Shown: piece after piece, positions 26,837 through 34,892 of the stretch
Position numbering within the stretch: the stretch's first letter is position 1
How the letters are laid out: every line of letters starts with the position of its first letter
Assembly (NCBI GenBank): GCA_021324635.1
Contig: JAJPIS010000021.1
Coordinates: 1-64,000 of the forward strand
DNA length: 64,000 nucleotides
DNA from: Gemmatimonadota bacterium
GTDB lineage: Bacteria > Gemmatimonadota > Gemmatimonadetes > Gemmatimonadales > Gemmatimonadaceae
Direction: 5' to 3'
Position numbers and translations under genes: made by a program
The notes under the pieces: model-generated
Told to the model about the DNA's origin: nothing
Databases searched by the model: none
Seen by the model: the letters and a program-made list of their open reading frames with translations, nothing else

Positions 26837-27879
26837 CGATGCGCGCACCTCTCCCAGCCGCCGGCGATGGCGCCCGCGCGCAGCTGCGGCGCGCCACGAG
26901 CCGGCACGTGCCGTCGCTATCGGCCATCCAGGCGCCGGTGCTCGGCGATCTCGAGCGCGTCCGCCAGGAGCTCTGGCGGATCGTCGATGACGACTCGCCG
27001 CTGATCGGGGGCGTCAACCGGCACCTCATGGGGATGAAGGGGAAGCTGTTCCGGCCGACGCTCGTGCTCCTGTCGAACGCCGTTGCCGGTCGGCCCGCTC
27101 CGCTCGCGACGACGCTCGCTGCCGTGCTCGAGCTCATGCACGTGGCGACCCTCGTGCACGACGATGCGGTCGACCACTCGGTGCTCCGGCGAGGCATGCC
27201 GACGCTGAACGCGGTCTTCAGCAGTCAGATCTCGGTCATTGCCGGGGACTTCCTCTACCTGCGGGCGCTGCGCGAGCTCGCGCGGTTGGGCGACCTGGAC
27301 GCCCTGCGCGTGCTCACGGACGCCTCGGTGCAGATGACGCGGGGCGAGCTGCTCCAGCTCACCAGCGGGGATCCGCTCGAGTTCACCGAACGCGACTACG
27401 AGGCGCTGATCGAGGCGAAGACCGGGTCGCTGTTCTGGGCCGCGTGTACGCTCGGCGCGCTCTGTGGCGCACCCGAGCATCGACCGGCGCTGTCCCGCTA
27501 TGGCCTGCGCCTCGGGATGGCGTTCCAGGTGGTCGACGATCTGCTCGACTACACGGCGGACCAGGAGGAGACAGGGAAGCCGAGCGGGCTCGATCTCCGG
27601 GAGCGGAAGATGACGTTGCCGCTCATTGCCGCATTGCGGACCATGGACTCGGCGGCGCGTGGCCGCGTCGAGTCCTTTTTCGCCGCCGAGACGAGCACGG
27701 ACGGCGACATCCAGGAGATCATCGCGCTGGCGGAGGCCCACGGCGGGCTCGCGTACGCCCGGCATCGGAGCGAGACGCTCGCCCAGGAGGCGGAGGAGGC
27801 GCTCGCCGAACTGCCGCCGACGCCCGCCCGAGGTGCGCTCTACGACGCGCTGACGTACGTGCTGGAGCGCCGCTCATGA
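26833..27879 (+). CDS. Polyprenyl diphosphate synthase (trans, long chain)
   Basis: The 348-residue enzyme elongates isoprenoid diphosphates head to tail. The two aspartate-rich motifs are DDAVD (110-114, in TLVHDDAVDHSVLRRG) and DDLLD (235-239, in FQVVDDLLDY). They coordinate magnesium and the diphosphates. GMKGKLFRPTLVLL near 67-80 is also typical. Small residues before the first motif suggest a long product, such as the octaprenyl or heptaprenyl tail of a quinone. Chain length cannot be fixed from sequence. GTG 26833 overlaps the TPR stop; ATG 26839 is an alternative. Confidence 0.92.
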   Translation: MTMRAPLPAAGDGARAQLRRATSRHVPSLSAIQAPVLGDLERVRQELWRIVDDDSPLIGGVNRHLMGMKGKLFRPTLVLLSNAVAGRPAPLATTLAAVLELMHVATLVHDDAVDHSVLRRGMPTLNAVFSSQISVIAGDFLYLRALRELARLGDLDALRVLTDASVQMTRGELLQLTSGDPLEFTERDYEALIEAKTGSLFWAACTLGALCGAPEHRPALSRYGLRLGMAFQVVDDLLDYTADQEETGKPSGLDLRERKMTLPLIAALRTMDSAARGRVESFFAAETSTDGDIQEIIALAEAHGGLAYARHRSETLAQEAEEALAELPPTPARGALYDALTYVLERRS

Positions 27880-27946
27880 GCGTCGTCGGACACGCCCCGG
27901 GCGCCGGGGACCGACGGGCGTCGGCCGCCGGTCCGGATCGGCGCTG

Positions 27947-28228
27947 ATGCCGCCGCGAGGGTCATCGAGGCACCGGCCGCTGTTCCACGCGGTGGTACTC
28001 GCGTGTGGGTTCATCGTCGGCGGGTTCATGACGCAGTTCGCCCGACGCTTCCTGCCGGCCGGCGCGGTGAAGGAGTTCCTCACGACGGGCGTCACGCCGA
28101 CGTTCGGCCCGTTTCAGCTCGATCTCGTTATCTTACGATTTGGCCTCGGCCCGCTCGCGCTCGATGTGTGTCTGTTGAGCCTCGTGGGAGTGCTCGTTGC
28201 GTACCTGATCGCGCGCTCACTTTTCTGA
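27947..28228 (+). CDS. Small membrane protein, DUF4321-like
   Basis: The 93-residue product has two membrane helices, at about residues 13-30 (HAVVLACGFIVGGFMTQFAR) and 66-92. Between them is a short loop with TPTFGPFQLDLVILRFGLGP. The pattern of two helices around a PxxLDL-FGxxLxxxL segment resembles DUF4321, a small family of unknown role. The assignment is by pattern and not proven. ATG 27947 follows the polyprenyl synthase by 67 bp, and tatA comes 45 bp later. Confidence 0.65.
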   Translation: MPPRGSSRHRPLFHAVVLACGFIVGGFMTQFARRFLPAGAVKEFLTTGVTPTFGPFQLDLVILRFGLGPLALDVCLLSLVGVLVAYLIARSLF

Positions 28229-28273
28229 TCCGGGGCCGGACCGGTCCTCGGCCGTCCAACGGGAGGCGCTCCC

Positions 28274-28558
28274 ATGTTTGGTGAGATCGGCTTCGAGAAG
28301 CTCCTACTCATCGTTTTCATCGTCGTGCTGCTGTTCGGCGCGCGGAAGATTCCCGAGCTCGCGGGGTCGATGGGGAAGGGCATTCGCGAGTTCAAGCGAA
28401 ACCTGGCGGATCCGGACCGCGCCGCACGCGGGACGTCGGCGCTGCGCGATGCGCCGGAAACCGATCGGATGACCCCCCCGACGACGCGTCAGGACTTCTC
28501 GACGCCGGCCGTCCGGGACGACCCGTCGCGACAGGATCCGAAGCGCCTGCTCGGCTGA
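28274..28558 (+). CDS. tatA: Twin-arginine translocase subunit TatA/TatE
   Basis: The 94-residue protein has one N-terminal membrane helix (about 7-22, KLLLIVFIVVLLFG). The conserved FGARKIPELAGSMGKGIREFK amphipathic helix follows at 22-42, then a polar tail. These are the hallmarks of TatA, which forms the Tat translocation pore with TatC (13277-14065). A strong GGGAGG at 28260-28265 serves ATG 28274. The gene is convergent with the minus-strand PpiD-type gene, with 30 bp between them. Confidence 0.93.
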   Translation: MFGEIGFEKLLLIVFIVVLLFGARKIPELAGSMGKGIREFKRNLADPDRAARGTSALRDAPETDRMTPPTTRQDFSTPAVRDDPSRQDPKRLLG

Positions 28559-28588
28559 TCGACGCGGCGACGCCGGTCGACGGGGCGC

Positions 28589-30406
28589 CTACGTCGTGGC
28601 GCGGCGGGCGGCGGCCTCGACCACCTTGCGATTGTCGGTGATCTTGGCCACCTCGCGGAGATCGGTCAGGAACTCCTCGACGCGCTGGCGCTGAAGGTCG
28701 CGGACGACCGTCTGGCGTTGCGTGGCCTTCTGCTTGAGCCAGGCGGCGCTATCGGCCGGGACTCGCCGGTCCACGTGGAGGACGTATACGCTGCTCGCCG
28801 CCTCGACCGGCAGGCTCACGGCGCCGACCGGCAGGGCAAACGCCGCCCCGACGACCTCGTTCATGCGACCGATCTCCGGCACGTAACTCGTCGGTGTGAA
28901 CGGCGGCGACGTCGTCACCGTGAGCTTCGCCGCCTTGGCCGCCTCCGAGAGCGAGGTCGCGGCCGCCTTGGACGCGAACTCCCGCGCCGGACCGGCCGCG
29001 ATCGCGTCGAGCGCCTTCTCCTGGGCCACGAGTCGTCGGAGCGTCGCCCTGTCCTGCTCGAACGAGGGAAGCCCGCCCGGCGTGAGGGAGTCGAGGCGCG
29101 CGAGGTAGTAGCCGTCGGGCGCGTCGAACAACTCGCTCGTCTCGCCCGGCGTGGCGCCGCCCAAGGCCCACGTGCCGACGCTCGGGATCTGCCGGCCGTC
29201 CGCAAAGAGTGGCACGCCCTCGGTCACATGGGCGGAGATCGGCGTGAGGTGCAGCTCCGTGGCCGCCCGGTCGAATTGCGCCGGCACCTCCGCCTGGGCC
29301 GCCGCCCGCTCGAGGGAGTCGGCCCGTGCGTTCACCCGCTCGGCCGACGAGTCGCTCTGCTGGATGCGCAGCAGGATGTGACTGAAGAGCGCCGAGTCCC
29401 CCTGCCGCTGGTCCATCTTGATCAGGTGATAGCCGAACGGCGTGAGCACGGGACGAGAGACCTCGCCCGGCTTGAGCGCCCAGGCTGCCGCCTCGAACTC
29501 GGGAACGAAGCGGCCGCGCTTTCCCCAGCCGAGCGACCCGCCGTTGACGGCCGAAGCCGAGTCGGACGACTCGCGTTTGGCCGCGTCGGTGAAGCTCGCG
29601 CCCTTCTCGATCGAGTCACGGAGCGCGACGGCGTGCGCCAGTGTCGCGGCGCTGTCGGCGTGCGAGATCACGCGGGGGATGACGAGCAGCGAGACGACGG
29701 CCTGCCCCTTTCGCGTCAGCTCCTCCCGATGCTTGTCGTAGTAGGCGCGAAGCTCGGCGTCGGTCACCGAGGCGGCGGCCAGGCGCGCCGAGTCCGGGGC
29801 GAAGCGCACGTACGAGATCTGCGCCGTGTCGTGTGTGTCGTGCCACAGGTTCCAGAGGAGCTGGTCGGTCACGTACACGCCCGAGGCCACCTGCTCGTAG
29901 AGCTTTTCCCGGGGGATGTCCTGTCGGTAGAGCGCCTCGAGGCCGTTCAGCATCCCGTTTTGCTTGGCCATCGGGCTCGTCAGGAACCGCAGGTACTTCT
30001 GCTGGTCGAACCGTCCGTCCGTCTGGAGCTGCGGCGCGCTCATGAGCTCGGGCGGCGGACTCGTGCGCGCGGCCTCGATCACCTCGGCGTCGGAGACCCC
30101 GATATGCCGGCGGGCCAGCTCCTGGTCGAGCAGGATGTTGGCGACGAGCTCATCGAACGTCCGATCCTCGAGCTGCTTCTGCTCATCGAGCGTCAGCGGA
30201 CGTCCCAGGCGCTGGTTCGCTTCGGCCGACCGCTGCGACAGGACGCGCTGCCATTCCGCGACCGGGATATCCCTGCCGTTGACCGTCGCAATCGATGAGG
30301 TGGCCGTCGGGCGACCCCCGGACAGGCCGGAGGTCTGGTAGACGAGAAAGCCGAGAATGAAGAACGCCGCGATGATGACCCAGATGTACTTGGCAGCGCT
30401 CCGCAT
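28589..30406 (-). CDS. PpiD-type membrane-anchored peptidyl-prolyl isomerase/chaperone
   Basis: The 605-residue product begins with a membrane anchor (about residues 5-25, AKYIWVIIAAFFILGFLVYQ). A SurA-N-like chaperone region covers about 40-200, a parvulin domain about 230-345 (VNGGSLGWGKRGRFVPEFEA, LTPFGYHLIKMDQR), and a second parvulin-like remnant follows before the C-terminus. PpiD helps newly exported proteins fold in the periplasm. The start was set at 30406 because the anchor begins there; the frame extends another 35 codons upstream with no conserved content. It is the only minus-strand gene in the window. Confidence 0.88.
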   Translation of the reverse strand: MRSAAKYIWVIIAAFFILGFLVYQTSGLSGGRPTATSSIATVNGRDIPVAEWQRVLSQRSAEANQRLGRPLTLDEQKQLEDRTFDELVANILLDQELARRHIGVSDAEVIEAARTSPPPELMSAPQLQTDGRFDQQKYLRFLTSPMAKQNGMLNGLEALYRQDIPREKLYEQVASGVYVTDQLLWNLWHDTHDTAQISYVRFAPDSARLAAASVTDAELRAYYDKHREELTRKGQAVVSLLVIPRVISHADSAATLAHAVALRDSIEKGASFTDAAKRESSDSASAVNGGSLGWGKRGRFVPEFEAAAWALKPGEVSRPVLTPFGYHLIKMDQRQGDSALFSHILLRIQQSDSSAERVNARADSLERAAAQAEVPAQFDRAATELHLTPISAHVTEGVPLFADGRQIPSVGTWALGGATPGETSELFDAPDGYYLARLDSLTPGGLPSFEQDRATLRRLVAQEKALDAIAAGPAREFASKAAATSLSEAAKAAKLTVTTSPPFTPTSYVPEIGRMNEVVGAAFALPVGAVSLPVEAASSVYVLHVDRRVPADSAAWLKQKATQRQTVVRDLQRQRVEEFLTDLREVAKITDNRKVVEAAARRATT

Positions 30407-30569
30407 CGTTTGCAACACAGCGCGGACTCCTTCGACAGTCGCTTTGGATGGACCGCGGCCCGCCAGATCGCTTCCTGGAGCCGCGACGGGGCGCCGATGC
30501 GCCGCGCGCAAGCTACCGGCCGCGAAGGGCTAAGGTCAAGAGACCGCGACACTTCTGCTGTCACGTCGA

Positions 30570-30599
30570 TTGACGTCGATCGTCCTCGAACAGTATCTT
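30570..30599 (+). promoter_or_regulatory. Candidate promoter in the divergent ppiD/TPR gap
   Basis: TTGACG (30570-30575) and TATCTT (30594-30599) are 18 bp apart, in the only divergent intergenic region of the window (30407-30645). The transcript would reach the TPR gene start at 30646, which has GAGGG at 30635-30639. This is the best -35/-10 pair seen in the window. No promoter for the leftward gene was clear. Confidence 0.5.
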
Positions 30600-30645
30600 C
30601 CCCCGTCCGCGGCCGCCCGGTGCGCGGCGCACCCGAGGGCACTCG

Positions 30646-32613
30646 ATGGCCAGCTCCCCCCGGATTGAGGAACTCGAAAAGAAGTTCAACGAGAATCCCC
30701 GCCGCTATTTCGCGCCCCTCGCGAACGAGTATCGCAAAGCGGGGGATCTCGAGCAGGCGATCTCGATCTGTCGGACCTACGTGCCCCAGCAACCCGCGCA
30801 CATGAGCGGGCATATCGTGTTCGGACAGGCCCTCTTCGAGACCGGCGAGCACGATGAAGCCCGGGGCGTGTTCGAGGCCGCGCTGGCCCTGGATCCCGAG
30901 AACCTGATCGCGCTCCGCCATCTGGGTGACATCGCCGCGTCGCGTGGCGAGACAGTGGCGGCGCGAAGCTGGTACCAGCGGGTCCTCGACGCGGACCCCC
31001 GCAACGACGAAGTGACGGCACTCCTGGCGTCGCTCGACGCAGCCGACGGCACGAACGGCCGGGCCGGCGTGTCCGACCAGGCGGGGATGAGCTGGGCCGA
31101 CCTCAACCCCGAGCGCACGCTCGAGTTGCCCCCCGAACTCCTCGCGACCGGAGCGGGCGCGGCGGAGTCCAACGGCGCGGCAACCGGTGCCGATGCCAGC
31201 GCAGGTGGCGGCGACACCCCACCGGCACCGAGCGCCCCGCTCATCGGCGCGTTGGACCAGATCCCACCGCCACCGCCGCCGGCGATGCTGGGCGACGACT
31301 GGCCACATCTCGCGCCCGCGGCGACCGCACGGGAGTCCGTCCCGGCGGCGGAGCCGCCGCCCAGGGAGCGGAGCGCGACTTCAGTCATGGACGCGTCGGC
31401 CCACGAGAGCGGTGGGACCCTCGACGTCGTGAGCGGCACCGCGGGGGTCGACATGATGGAGCTCTCCCCGCCGGTGCCGGGGGGCGCCACGGACGCGGGA
31501 GCCGGAGCGGCCCCGCCGTTTTCGGGCGTCATGCCCCCGCCGCTCGACCCGACCCCGGCCGCGTTCGTCACCGAGACGATGGCGGAGCTGTACCTCCAGC
31601 AGGGCTTTCACGACGAGGCGCTGAACGTCTATCGGCAGTTGGCGGCGCAGCACCCGGCGGATACGATGCTGCGGGAGCGCATCGACCAGCTCGAGCGGAG
31701 CATGCGGTCGGGGCTCGGCGGCTCGGACTCCGTGACGTCCGGCGCCCAGCCGGGAGACCGTGCCCCGTCGACGCACTCGATCCGGGCCTTCTTCGGTGAG
31801 CTGGCCACCCGCCGGCCCGCGCCCAGGACGAGCGAGTCCGAGCTGCCGAGCGCCCCGCCTCCGCCGAGCGACCCACTCGCCGAGCGGTTCGCGAGTGGCG
31901 AGACGGCGGCCGACGGGGATCATCCGATGGTCGCCGATCGCGACCCGCTGATCAGCCGGGACGATGCCATCGATGGCGTCCAGGGCGGGCACATGCCGCC
32001 GTGGGTGGTCACGGGGGGCATGGAGGGTGGGGGCGAGGAGGTACCGCCGGAGACCGGATGGAGCACGGCACGGGACATCGCGCCGGACATGGCATCGGAC
32101 CCTGCGCCGGCCGGGCCACCGCGCATCGAGCCGCCCGCGATCCCCCTGGCCGCCGACTCGCGTGAGCCCGGTGGGGATTGGGGGTCGGGATCGGAGGGTG
32201 AGGCGAGCGGCGACGGCGGGTCCACGGGCACGGTCGCCGAGCGGCAGCCGATGCAAACGGGGTCGGTCGACATCCTCTTCTCCGAGCCGCCCGCCCCGGA
32301 GTCCGAGCACGCGGCAGCGACGCTCTCGAGCGCGTTCGGAGGGCCGACGCACGTCGCGGCCGCCCAGCCGCCGCTGGCACCCGCGCGGCCGCCGAAGCCC
32401 CCGGCGGAGCTCTCGCTCGATCAGATCTTCGGCGAGTCGGCCACGGCGGAGCCGTCGCGCCGAGAGCCCGGCGCCTTCTCCTTCGATCAGTTTTTCCGCG
32501 ACGGCACCACCAGTCCGGGCGGGTCACCGTCCGACGGCGGGGCGGAGTCGCTCGAGAGCGCCAGCGACGCGGAGCAGTTCAGCAGTTGGCTCGCCGGACT
32601 GAAGAAGAAATGA
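30646..32613 (+). CDS. TPR-repeat protein with disordered tail and repeated short motif
   Basis: The 655-residue protein has TPR repeats at about 15-125 (FAPLANEYRKAGDLEQAISI, HIVFGQALFETGEHDEARGV). A further TPR is near 310-350 (VTETMAELYLQQGFHDEALN). The rest is Pro/Gly/acidic and probably disordered. The last 110 residues repeat a short motif: SVDILF, SLDQIF and SFDQFF. The end is SWLAGLKKK. No signal peptide is seen, so it is likely a cytoplasmic scaffold. The start ATG 30646 has a clear GAGGG. The stop overlaps aroQ (ATGA), an odd partner for a scaffold gene. Confidence 0.8.
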   Translation: MASSPRIEELEKKFNENPRRYFAPLANEYRKAGDLEQAISICRTYVPQQPAHMSGHIVFGQALFETGEHDEARGVFEAALALDPENLIALRHLGDIAASRGETVAARSWYQRVLDADPRNDEVTALLASLDAADGTNGRAGVSDQAGMSWADLNPERTLELPPELLATGAGAAESNGAATGADASAGGGDTPPAPSAPLIGALDQIPPPPPPAMLGDDWPHLAPAATARESVPAAEPPPRERSATSVMDASAHESGGTLDVVSGTAGVDMMELSPPVPGGATDAGAGAAPPFSGVMPPPLDPTPAAFVTETMAELYLQQGFHDEALNVYRQLAAQHPADTMLRERIDQLERSMRSGLGGSDSVTSGAQPGDRAPSTHSIRAFFGELATRRPAPRTSESELPSAPPPPSDPLAERFASGETAADGDHPMVADRDPLISRDDAIDGVQGGHMPPWVVTGGMEGGGEEVPPETGWSTARDIAPDMASDPAPAGPPRIEPPAIPLAADSREPGGDWGSGSEGEASGDGGSTGTVAERQPMQTGSVDILFSEPPAPESEHAAATLSSAFGGPTHVAAAQPPLAPARPPKPPAELSLDQIFGESATAEPSRREPGAFSFDQFFRDGTTSPGGSPSDGGAESLESASDAEQFSSWLAGLKKK

Positions 32614-33107
32614 GGATCGCGGTCCTCAACGGACCGAATCTCAACCTGCTCGGCACCCGGGAGCCCGCGCTCTACGGCAGCGCGACACTCGCCGACATCG
32701 AGCAGCGCCTCCGCGCGCTGGGGCAGGAGATCGGGGCCGAGCTGTCCTTCGTGCAACGAAACGGCGAGGGCGAGCTGATCGACGCCATTCACGCACTCCG
32801 GGGTTCGGCGGCCGGGGCGATCGTCAACGCGGGAGCGTACAGCCACTCGAGCCTCGCCATTCGCGACGCGCTGGCCGCCGTGGGGCTCCCGTTCGTCGAA
32901 GTACACCTGACGAACATCTACGCGCGCGAGCCGGAGCGTCGCCACTCCATGCTCGCGCCCGCCGCGCGGGCGGTCGTGTGTGGGTTCGGCGCTGCGGGGT
33001 ACGAGCTGGCGCTGCGCGGGCTGGTGGATCTGCTCTCGGGCGCGAGCGGACCGGCGGCCCGCCCCGCACGCGCACCGGCGGCCGGCGCGCGCAGCGGCCG
33101 TGGCTGA
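32610..33107 (+). CDS. aroQ: Type II 3-dehydroquinate dehydratase
   Basis: The 165-residue enzyme dehydrates 3-dehydroquinate in the shikimate pathway. It has the signature start RIAVLNGPNLNLLGTREPALYG, quoted here in part: NLNLLGTREPALYG holds the active-site Arg and Tyr. It also has VNAGAYSHSSLAIRDAL and EVHLTNIYAREPERRHS, which supply Asn, His and Arg of the active site. ATG 32610 overlaps the TPR gene by 4 nt. A 20-residue Ala/Pro tail extends past the family end. The aroQ-pepP-accB-accC order resembles that of Bacillus, but efp is missing. Confidence 0.95.
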   Translation: MRIAVLNGPNLNLLGTREPALYGSATLADIEQRLRALGQEIGAELSFVQRNGEGELIDAIHALRGSAAGAIVNAGAYSHSSLAIRDALAAVGLPFVEVHLTNIYAREPERRHSMLAPAARAVVCGFGAAGYELALRGLVDLLSGASGPAARPARAPAAGARSGRG

Positions 33108-34221
33108 CCGGCGGCCCGCGCGCATCGCGGCGCTCGCCGACGTCATCGCGAGGGCCGGGCTCGACGGCCTGCTGCTCACGAGTGCGCCGAACATCCGCTA
33201 CATCACGGGGTTTTCGGGATCGAGCGGACTCGCGTTCGTGAGCGTGCGCGGCGAGGCGCTGGTGGTGACCGACTTCCGGTACCAGACGCAGGCGGCCGAC
33301 GAGGTCGGGGACCTCGCGCGCGTGATCATCGAGTCGCAGAGCCTGTGGAGCGCGCTCTGGCAGCACCTCCCGTCGCTCGCGTACGTCGAGGTGGTCGGCT
33401 TCGAGTCGGCGCACCTCCTGCACCGGGATTTCCAGCGCCTGCTGGACGGGGCCGGCCCGGCCGCGGTCGGCGGGAGCGGGGCCACCCGGTGGCAGTGGCG
33501 TCCGACGGTCGATCTGGTGGAAGGATTGCGGGAGCGGAAGGACGCGGACGAGCTGGCGCGGATCAGGGACGCCGCGGACGTGGCCGGCCGGGCCCTCGCA
33601 CGAACCCTCGCCGACGTCCGGGCCGGCCAGACGGAGCTGGCGATCGCCGGGATGCTGGAGCGCGCGCTCCGGGAGGAGGGGTCGGAGGCGTTCCCGTTCC
33701 CGACGATCGTCGCTTCGGGGCCGCGCTCGGCGCTGCCGCACGCCGCCACCTCGCGCCGCGCGGTGGCTCGTGGCGACTTCCTCCTGCTGGATTTCGGGGC
33801 ATCGGTCGGCGGCTACTGCTCCGACGTGACCCGCACGGTGACCATCGGACCGCCCGACGGGGAGCAGCGCGAGGTGTACGAGGTGGTCCGGGGCGCCAAC
33901 GAGCTGGCGACGGCGCAGGTTCGGGCCGGGATGCGGGGCAGGGATGCCGACGCCGTCGCGCGTGAGTACATTGATCGCCGCGGCTACGGGGAGGCGTTCG
34001 GGCACAGCCTGGGGCATGGGCTGGGGCTCGAGGTGCACGAGGCTCCGCGCCTCTCACGGACCGCCGACGCCGTGCTCGCCGCGGGGGCTGTCGTGACGAT
34101 CGAACCGGGGATCTACCGCCCTGGCTGGGGCGGCGTTCGCATCGAGGATGACGTGCACCTGGACGCGACGGGCACCGACGTGCTGACCCGCTTTCCGCGG
34201 GACCTGTTGGTCATCGACTGA
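33100..34221 (+). CDS. pepP: Xaa-Pro aminopeptidase / Xaa-Pro dipeptidase (M24 family)
   Basis: The 373-residue protein has a creatinase-like N-domain (about 1-135) with LLLTSAPNIRYITGFSGSSG, and a pita-bread catalytic domain. Metal ligands are recognisable in LLLDFGA (Asp), YCSDVTRTV (Asp), FGHSLGHGLGLEVHEAP (His), VTIEPGIY (Glu) and GVRIEDDVHL (Glu). It removes residues preceding proline from peptides. GTG 33100 overlaps aroQ by 8 nt and gives the usual distance to the first strand. Aminopeptidase and dipeptidase forms cannot be told apart by motif. Confidence 0.92.
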   Translation: MADRRPARIAALADVIARAGLDGLLLTSAPNIRYITGFSGSSGLAFVSVRGEALVVTDFRYQTQAADEVGDLARVIIESQSLWSALWQHLPSLAYVEVVGFESAHLLHRDFQRLLDGAGPAAVGGSGATRWQWRPTVDLVEGLRERKDADELARIRDAADVAGRALARTLADVRAGQTELAIAGMLERALREEGSEAFPFPTIVASGPRSALPHAATSRRAVARGDFLLLDFGASVGGYCSDVTRTVTIGPPDGEQREVYEVVRGANELATAQVRAGMRGRDADAVAREYIDRRGYGEAFGHSLGHGLGLEVHEAPRLSRTADAVLAAGAVVTIEPGIYRPGWGGVRIEDDVHLDATGTDVLTRFPRDLLVID

Positions 34222-34228
34222 TCGCCGT

Positions 34229-34255
34229 GCGGCGGTCCGGACGGACGTCCGCCGC
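34229..34255 (+). terminator. Possible hairpin after pepP
   Basis: GCGGCGG (34229-34235) can pair with CCGCCGC (34249-34255) around a 13-nt loop, starting 7 nt after the pepP stop. It may terminate the aroQ-pepP transcript. There is no U-tract. Confidence 0.35.
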
Positions 34256-34266
34256 GGGGCGGCTCG

Positions 34267-34285
34267 GGGTCACCTGACGTGACCC
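34267..34285 (+). promoter_or_regulatory. Palindrome upstream of accB, candidate operator
   Basis: GGGTCAC (34267-34273) and GTGACCC (34279-34285) form a perfect 7-5-7 inverted repeat whose end lies 22 nt before the accB start. Its size suits a dimeric repressor site for fatty acid synthesis genes, but it matches no operator I recognise. It may instead be a weak terminator. Confidence 0.4.
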
Positions 34286-34307
34286 GACGGCACCCTCCTC
34301 CATCTTT

Positions 34308-34859
34308 ATGATCGATCTCCGGTACGTCAAAAAACTGATCGAGATCCTCGACGGATCGACCGTCGATTCGATCGAGATTTCGACCGACAAGGGGATGAAG
34401 ATCCGCATCTCCAAGTCGCCGACCCAGCGCGGAGCCGTGCCGGTGGCCACACCGGTCCCGATGCCGGCACTCATGCCGGCCGTGCCGCGCCTCACCCCCG
34501 GCGAGGGGGTGTCGGCCTATCCGGACGCGGCCGGAGGGGGTGGGGCAGGAGGGGGCGGGGGTGGCGGAGCCGGGGGGGCGGGTGGCGGTGAGGCCAGAGC
34601 GGAGGCCAGGCCGAAGCTGCTGGAGGTCAAGTCGCCGATGGTCGGGACGTTCTATGCCGCGGCCGAGCCGGGCGCCAAGCCCTTCGTGTCCGACGGGACC
34701 CGCATCGCCAAGGGGCAGATCGTCTGCATCATCGAGGCAATGAAGATCATGAACGAGATCGAGTCCGAGTTCAGCGGAACGGTGCGAGAGGTTCTCGTGC
34801 AGGACGCCCACCCGGTCGAGTACGGGCAGGTGTTGTTCCGGATCGAGCCGAACGGGTAG
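34308..34859 (+). CDS. accB: Acetyl-CoA carboxylase biotin carboxyl carrier protein
   Basis: The 183-residue protein carries the biotin of acetyl-CoA carboxylase. The N-terminal part (MIDLRYVKKLIEILDGSTVD) is typical AccB. A linker at about 75-95 is nearly all glycine. The C-terminal biotinyl domain contains LLEVKSPMVGTFY and the acceptor Lys146 in EAMKIMNEIE. The linker should let biotin swing between AccC and the transferase subunits, which are not in this window. ATG 34308 has no strong ribosome site. accC follows only after an intervening pilT. Confidence 0.95.
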   Translation: MIDLRYVKKLIEILDGSTVDSIEISTDKGMKIRISKSPTQRGAVPVATPVPMPALMPAVPRLTPGEGVSAYPDAAGGGGAGGGGGGGAGGAGGGEARAEARPKLLEVKSPMVGTFYAAAEPGAKPFVSDGTRIAKGQIVCIIEAMKIMNEIESEFSGTVREVLVQDAHPVEYGQVLFRIEPNG

Positions 34860-34892
34860 GGTGCCGGCGACCGGCGGGAGAGAGCAGCAACC

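Noticed and set aside
27876-27947. A 23-codon frame (ATG overlapping the polyprenyl synthase stop) before the DUF4321-like gene
   Set aside because: It is very short, with no ribosome-binding site of its own and no hydrophobic or conserved pattern. It is more likely spacer.
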